Positions 58,186-64,000 of a stretch of DNA of 64,000 nt are shown in pieces. Every line of letters begins with the position of its first letter. The first letter of the stretch is position 1. The position numbers were made by a program, and so were the translations under genes. Under the pieces are notes generated by a model, which searched no databases, had not been told where the DNA came from, and worked only from the letters and a program-made list of their open reading frames with translations. This stretch comes from Tachypleus tridentatus (taxonomy: Eukaryota; Arthropoda; Merostomata; Xiphosura; Limulidae): assembly GCF_004210375.1 (NCBI RefSeq), contig NW_027467782.1, forward strand, positions 28,623,276 to 28,687,275, given 5' to 3'.

Positions 58186-60348
58186 GTAAAATACTACTCT
58201 TTATATTAAGAAATAGGTTTTTTTCTGTCACCTTTCCTTGCTTGTGGAGAATGAAGTTAATGTTAGATAACACTGCACAACAAAGTTTTTGCATCTTGAA
58301 CACTGTTGGGTGTTCCTTATAGATTTTTGGCTGCTGATAATGAAAATCACATCCACATTTGCCCATTATGTACAGTTTCATTGAAATCTTCAGTTTTGCT
58401 ACAATGGGAAAACAATATCAGGGCAACTGGAATTTGTCAATGCTTGCCGACTACTGTTGGACACTGCAACGTGATGCACAGGACATTGAATACAAACAAA
58501 AATCAGGAGCAAAACACTTTTAATTATGTTGAACTTAATAGTGTATTACAAACATAAATGCAATTAAATAAGTTATTGCCAGTAAACAGTAAACTGTCTA
58601 TTTCTCAAAGTTTCTATGTTATGAAACAAAACCAAAACTATATTTGTGCATACCCACCAGATACCTGCCACAATCAGCAAAACCTTTTCAGGAAGCAAAA
58701 AATTAAAAAAAAATTGTTGTGCAGTATAATTTTTGTATGGAGTGTAAAGGTTTATTATTTTATTTTTACCTAATACAAATGCTAGATTAGACAAGCTTTC
58801 CCATAAGTTATTTCTATGTAATTCAATAGAGAGTGTGAGCAGGAAATTCTGAAATTTGTATATTCCTATTGTTGTGTGACTTTCCAGTAACATAACAAGT
58901 ACGTGATATGTATCTCAGGACAACTGGTTATACCAAAATAAAACTGAAAACAATGTTTTGACCTTCTTAGGTCATCTTCAGATTAACAAAGGAGGAGATT
59001 GCAACAGTTGTTCTGAAATACATTTTCACTTCAAGTTGGTTTCTTGTCATCACGAAGTACGTGATATATTGTTAATCACTTACCCTCCTCCTACATGTTG
59101 ATATGGCATGTTTTTGTAAACATATAAATACAAAGATTTTAATTTTTTCTTTTTTTCCATTGTTGCTTTTGCTTGTTTTGAAGTGGTGTAAAATGAGCAG
59201 GAGAATATGTCAATGTGAGGTTTAATAGTACTAAAAAACATAGGATTTTATAGTTAACTGAAGACTTTTAAGAATTACTACATAAAGTGTTATCAATACA
59301 GATTATCTTTGGGTACGTCAATGATCTGGCTGTCTAAGTAGGTCATAAAGGTTTTTAAGATATTATTTCTTAGAGATAGCAAATAACATAAGTTGAATCT
59401 TTCAAACTGAGTTATTCAAGAAAAAGTTAAAATACTTTCCAGAATTATTATGGTTTTTAAACCTTATGTATTATAAAGAAACTGAAATACATCATAATGA
59501 TATGTAGTCTTAAATGTGTTTAAAGATGGAACCTCTTTGCTTTCTACTTTTAGAGATACATTTCCCTGACATTGAAATCCTACCATAAGTTAGAATTTTT
59601 TAGCATTAGTCATATATAAAAGAATTTCTAAAATGTGGAACATCAGGTTTACAATTTCACCCATTTAAGGTTCTAAATATTTATTTTTCAGCTTTTTTTT
59701 TTAAAGTCTGGCACTAAAATTGTGCTAATGTACAACTTGTAATTATAAATATTTATTCTTTATCAGTGAGAGTTAAATATTTTTTTAAGGAGTGGTTGGA
59801 AAGAAATACAGTTTTATTCCATATGAGTTCTGCAGTTATAACACTTAGAGAGACATAAATCAGGTAGATAATTGTGACTAACCAACAATAATTGGCTTTA
59901 TAAGTACAATGAAATTATTTACATAGCTACACCTCATTCAAAACAAAAGCATAAGCTATTATATTACTGTAACTTCATTGAATGTTATTTTTATACATTT
60001 TAAAAATGCATGTTGGTACATTTTATCTGTTTTTATAACTTTAAAAATTAAAACAACTTATGTAACAAGTGTGTGGTACAAGTATTGTGAACATATTAAC
60101 TGAAAGCATGAATTCTTTTACTGTACATAGCTATCTTTAATATTAAATTAGTTTTCATAATTTTTGTGTGTTTTTCAACAGTTAAGTCACTGATATTATT
60201 AGGGTGAATCAAAACAAGTGTTCAAAGTCTGCTTTATGTAAATCACACACTACATCATTGAAGTGTTTTATCTTGTTACTCTCAACAAGGCTACAGTTCA
60301 GTTACATTCATCTCTTGCAGAAAGGTGATATAACTATTTTAATTTCAG
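58186..60348. other. Intron of the ZC3H15-like remnant
   Basis: AT-rich. It contains the 145-bp insertion with target-site duplication at 58897-59067. Open frames at 58306-58893 have no recognisable domain. Confidence 0.45.
58910..59054. mobile_element. 145-bp insertion flanked by a 13-bp direct repeat
   Basis: AAGTACGTGATAT occurs at 58897-58909 and again at 59055-59067. Between them is a sequence with GTTTTGACCTTCTTAGGTCA, a motif of dispersed repeats. A perfect 13-base flanking repeat of this kind is expected of target-primed (LINE-driven) insertion. It has no tRNA-like head that I can see. Confidence 0.6.
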
Positions 60349-60486
60349 GAACTGATCCTAAATCTGTACTGTATGTTTTTTATAAGTAAGAACAGTGTAA
60401 GAAAGGTGACAAATGCAAGTTTTCCCACGATGATGTTGAAAATAAGAGTGAAAAGAAGAGTATTTATGTAGACTTGAGAGATGAAG
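60349..60486 (+). pseudogene. ZC3H15: ZC3H15-like exon with the first CCCH finger, inactivated
   Basis: Acceptor TTTAATTTCAG ending at 60348; donor GATGAAG|GTAATG (phase 1). It encodes GTDPKSVLYVFYK, a TAA stop, then [20 protein letters not shown] and [12 protein letters not shown]. The C-x5-C-x3-H part of the CCCH zinc finger is intact ([12 protein letters not shown]). The first Cys (expected in VCAFFK) is Tyr, and the following Gln codon has become TAA. Both lesions would inactivate the protein. Introns are retained, so this is a duplicated rather than a processed copy, unless the assembly or an RNA-level correction misleads. Confidence 0.75.
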
Positions 60487-63400
60487 GTAATGTAGTTTAT
60501 TTTTTTATCTATGCATCTATTATCTGTTAAAAACGTGAAGTGTAAAGGTCTTTTAAATCAACTGTATGGTTTTATGTGTTTGCATTATTAGTGTTAGACT
60601 ACTGAAGCATTTTAAGAGTTTAAATGTCCATCTTCAGTTTACCTTTTAGAAAATTAATGTAGATAAATCTAATTCTGTTAAGGGTATCTTTCTTTTCAAA
60701 TATAAAAATTTAAATTCTATATTTTTTGGTCAAGATGAATTTTATCTAATAAAAAATTTGGATTTCAATCAGTTAATTATTCCTTACTGCACTTGATAAA
60801 CCAGAATAAACATATGATGTCATAGAAGAATATTCCTGCAGCTTTCAAATAGTCAAAAATATTTTCAGAAGTAAAACCACAACAACAAAAGAAACAAAAT
60901 TCCTGTCTTTGGTATTTTTCCTCTTTTCCCTGAGTCTTACATTGAGATTTGTTCACATTTATGAGAGCTCTGGGTATCTAATATGTTGATAAACCAAATT
61001 ACTGCTGCAGTAATATGTGATCAGTGTATTGACTATAGAAATTCCCATTACAGCTGAACATGCTACTGGTAAGATTTCCCAGGAATTTAGTTCAAAGTTA
61101 TCTACGGACTTTAATTCTCAGGAAATTAGATTCATGGGTTTAGCCAGTGATTTCTTCTTCTTTTCAGTAAAACAATGTTTCTAAGTAAGAATGTAATCAA
61201 TAAGAAGACATTTGGACTCTCTGTTTTTCTTTGTTTTTAACACTTTTTATTTTAGTCTGTCACACTCCACACCATTTCAAGAGTTTTAATTTTCCACTAC
61301 TTTTCATGCTTCCAAGTTGTTTGCTTTGGGAGAGAATTGCTCTTCTCATACTTTTGTTTCTGTTGATACCAGTACTACCAGGGGACCGGTACATGTTGAT
61401 AAACTTTACCATACCTCAAATCTGGTTGATATACCTGTGGTAGTTGTGACTCAGATGTCATTTGTGTGGCTTTACTCTTATTTACACATGGGAGAATTGA
61501 GTATTTCATGTCATTAATGTATGGATTTTGGTAAGTTAGATATTTATATGTTCTTTATCATCTAAGTTATTTTAAACGAATTATAAATGAGATGTTGATT
61601 ATTAATTGTGTTATTACTAGATACATTTAATCACTTTGCAAGTACATTAATCTTACATACTTTGTGGTCTCAACAGATTTCATGGCTTTGTTAGTTCATT
61701 ATTAGTAATTTAACTAGGTATGTTTAGCCTAGATTGTTTGTAAGTTGCAATTATTACTACTAGTAACATATAATTATTTTATTTTTCAAAATTGTTAATC
61801 ATGTGCTAAACCATTTTCCCTTCATAATCCACAATTTAAAATTCTTCCCCACAGTGTCCACTTCATTGCCCTAAATCATGTTTTCCATTTCAGGACTTTC
61901 CTGTTTGTTTGGACAAACCTCAATTCTTTTTTTCACTCTATGATAATTTGTGCTCTTCTCTCTATGAATAACTAGATAATATTTGCTTCTACTCATTCAC
62001 AGTCCATAGACCACACTCCACTGATTCTACAAGATACAATAGAGGGAGGATTCCTCATGACAGTGGGGGAAATCCATTCTTAACTCCTCTCAACAACCCA
62101 TTCATTTGGGTAGTTTTCTTCTTTTCAACCTCATTTGGGCCCAGCCTTCTCCTTTTCAGGTTTGGAGCAAGCAGTTCACATGTTCTTCACCTCACATTTC
62201 TTGCAGTTAAATGTATTCTATCTTTGTGGGGATGTGAACTATGGATCAAACTTGTATGTATTCACTTTAGTGGGAACTGAGAGATCAGTGAAACTTCTTA
62301 CCCATACACACTGCCCGCATCCATATACTAGTAACAACATTTACTAGTTCATGCCTTATGTATTGTATGTTATAAAATGTTTTTCATTTTAAGTTTAATT
62401 GTCTTCATTAGTAAAACTTGATTTCTTTGCTTATGTGATGTTAACATGCATCTGCTTGCAGAAGAACTGAGTCAGTTAACCAATCAAAATAAGAGTTTGT
62501 GATACTTATTTTAGCAATCAATCAAAATTATGATTAAATCAGTTGTCATGAAAGTAATAAACTAATTGAAATTAATGTTTCTAGTTATTCCAAATATCCA
62601 GATGATCAAAATATTTGTTAGGTACAAACTTGCATAAGAGGCAGGTGTGGGGATGCTTTATGACTTCCATTGCCATTAAATTTACTATTCCTGTCATTGT
62701 TATTGCAAAGCTACAGAAGCTATCTATCACTGCACCAATTTTGAACCATTGACTGTCAACTCTGGCTATTTAAATAATTAGGTGTAAATTTATTGTATTT
62801 TGATTTTTTTTTCACACTGTGTGATGTTTTTGCTTTACAATTGTATCACTATTATTTAAAGTTGTATTAGTGTGAGCACATTTAGAGCAGGAGCCCAAGT
62901 GGTCCAGTCATTCATATTTTTAGTATTTAATAACTGTGTTCTTCAGTTATGTATGAGAGAATGCAGGTGAGGTGAAGGGATCCATAGGGGTAAACATTAT
63001 GCACATTTTTCAGAGATTAATAATAATATTGTTTAATATTATATTTGAATAGGCATTAATTTAAGGTAGAGATCAAGGGAGTTGAAACCCCATCCCTTCT
63101 AGCTGTTTTTTTTTTTTAAAGTAATACCTGTATCATTTAATGTTTTTATCTGTGGGGTCTTAACTCCTCCCTCCATTTTCCCCCTTCATTTAATTAGGAA
63201 AACAGTCAATAGTATTGAAAATAAATATGAGGTTTCAGTATCTGTTTGATTGGTCTATTAATTACCTTTATTATTATTTATTTGAATTTAGTTTATTTTG
63301 AATCTATAACAGTCAGGTGTAGCTTCAGCCATTGACTTATGAATACAATAATATGAACATCAACTTAATGTTTCCCTGGTAAATTATCAGGCCTTGGTTT

Positions 63401-64000
63401 TTATCCAGAAATTAACAGTGTGCATGCATTCTAGACTTTATGGAGATTTGTTTTCCTTAAAGAAAGTGCTATTTTTCGGAATTTATAATGCATAATGGAG
63501 GGTTTAGACATTTTCATTGTTGGTTGGTTAGCTTGGCAATTTACGGTGCAAAGCAACTAAGCTATATGCACCAGACATTTTGGTAATGAAGTTAGAAAAA
63601 AATTACCTTTTTTCTCTAAATGATAATAAAAAACTTTATTTCAACCCAAATTTTGAAATAACTATTTGTAGTTATTATTTCTTACATCATTTGTAGCCCT
63701 TATATTTATGACACTTGTAGCTCTTGTAACATATGCCTACTTTAAAATCTGTTTTTCATTGTTTGAAAGTTATAATGTTCCTGACAAATGTTTTAGTACT
63801 GTTGGTATCCAAAATAAGTAAAAATGCAAGTGACAAAAAAGAATTGAAAACAGATGTGATGCTTGCAAACATTAAAATGTGAATATAGTTGTAGACGTGG
63901 TTTTCCTTTCAAAATATAATAATTTATTTCAATTAAAGTTTTTAAATGTTTGTTTTTATTTTCTAATTGATCACATTGGTAGAAATAAAGATATAGATTT
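60487..64000. other. Non-coding DNA with weak coding-like stretches
   Basis: The later ZC3H15 exons (second zinc finger and acidic tail) were not found. 61030-61140 (plus) reads EIPITAEHATGKISQEFSSK and LSTDFNSQEIRFMGLASDF with an internal acceptor-like CATTACAG. 61280-61517 (plus) reads HASKLFALGENCSSHTFVSV, then DTSTTRGPVHVDKLYHTSNL, after an in-frame stop. These look like decayed coding sequence of unknown origin. 61850-62340 is richer in C+T without clear function. The remainder, including a poly-T run near 63104-63117, is AT-rich. Confidence 0.3.

Overview
This is an AT-rich, intron- and repeat-dominated piece of an animal nuclear genome, with one 500-base assembly gap (43829-44328). It has no operons, no ribosome binding sites and no dense coding. 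The two tRNA-derived SINE families and the Tc1/mariner/pogo remnants point to an arthropod. From memory of similar repeats, the closest match is a chelicerate of the horseshoe-crab type (Limulus/Tachypleus); this is an inference and was not tested by a search.

Layout. 1-5400: two minus-strand copies of one arthropod repeat protein of unknown class, the second inside a 2.5 kb unit with inverted ends, plus a likely terminal exon of an incoming plus-strand gene (1390-1468). 5400-13600: mostly AT-rich non-coding DNA with short exon-like pieces on the minus strand (10430-10985), a 408-bp TA-flanked MITE, and a plus-strand signal-peptide exon (12333-12400). 13600-31100: a graveyard of transposons holding LINE reverse transcriptase and LINE ORF1 fragments, a Tc1 element with about 210-bp inverted repeats, an intron-containing Tigger/pogo element, a second Tc1 remnant, a mariner and a second, older pogo/Tigger remnant.

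32596-41842 holds the one well-supported host gene. It is a multi-exon plus-strand gene for a single-pass membrane protein: signal peptide, one immunoglobulin domain, a cysteine-rich GCC2/GCC3 (ephrin-receptor-like) module, a transmembrane helix and a basic cytoplasmic tail. The splice phases of exons 1 to 5 agree. Its introns carry SINEs, a 352-bp fold-back repeat and a 66-bp minisatellite.

43780-48990: a SINE, the gap, and about 4.15 kb of a roughly 107-bp satellite packed with the palindrome AACCGGTT, followed by a second short tandem array. 49000-54800: non-coding DNA, a Tc1 deletion derivative, a local duplication and SINEs. 55400-60500: a decayed, still intron-bearing copy of ZC3H15 (the DRG-family regulatory zinc-finger protein) with a stop codon and a lost zinc ligand. 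60500-64000: non-coding DNA with two weak coding-like stretches.

Apart from the immunoglobulin receptor-like gene and a few orphan exons, nothing here looks like intact host coding sequence.
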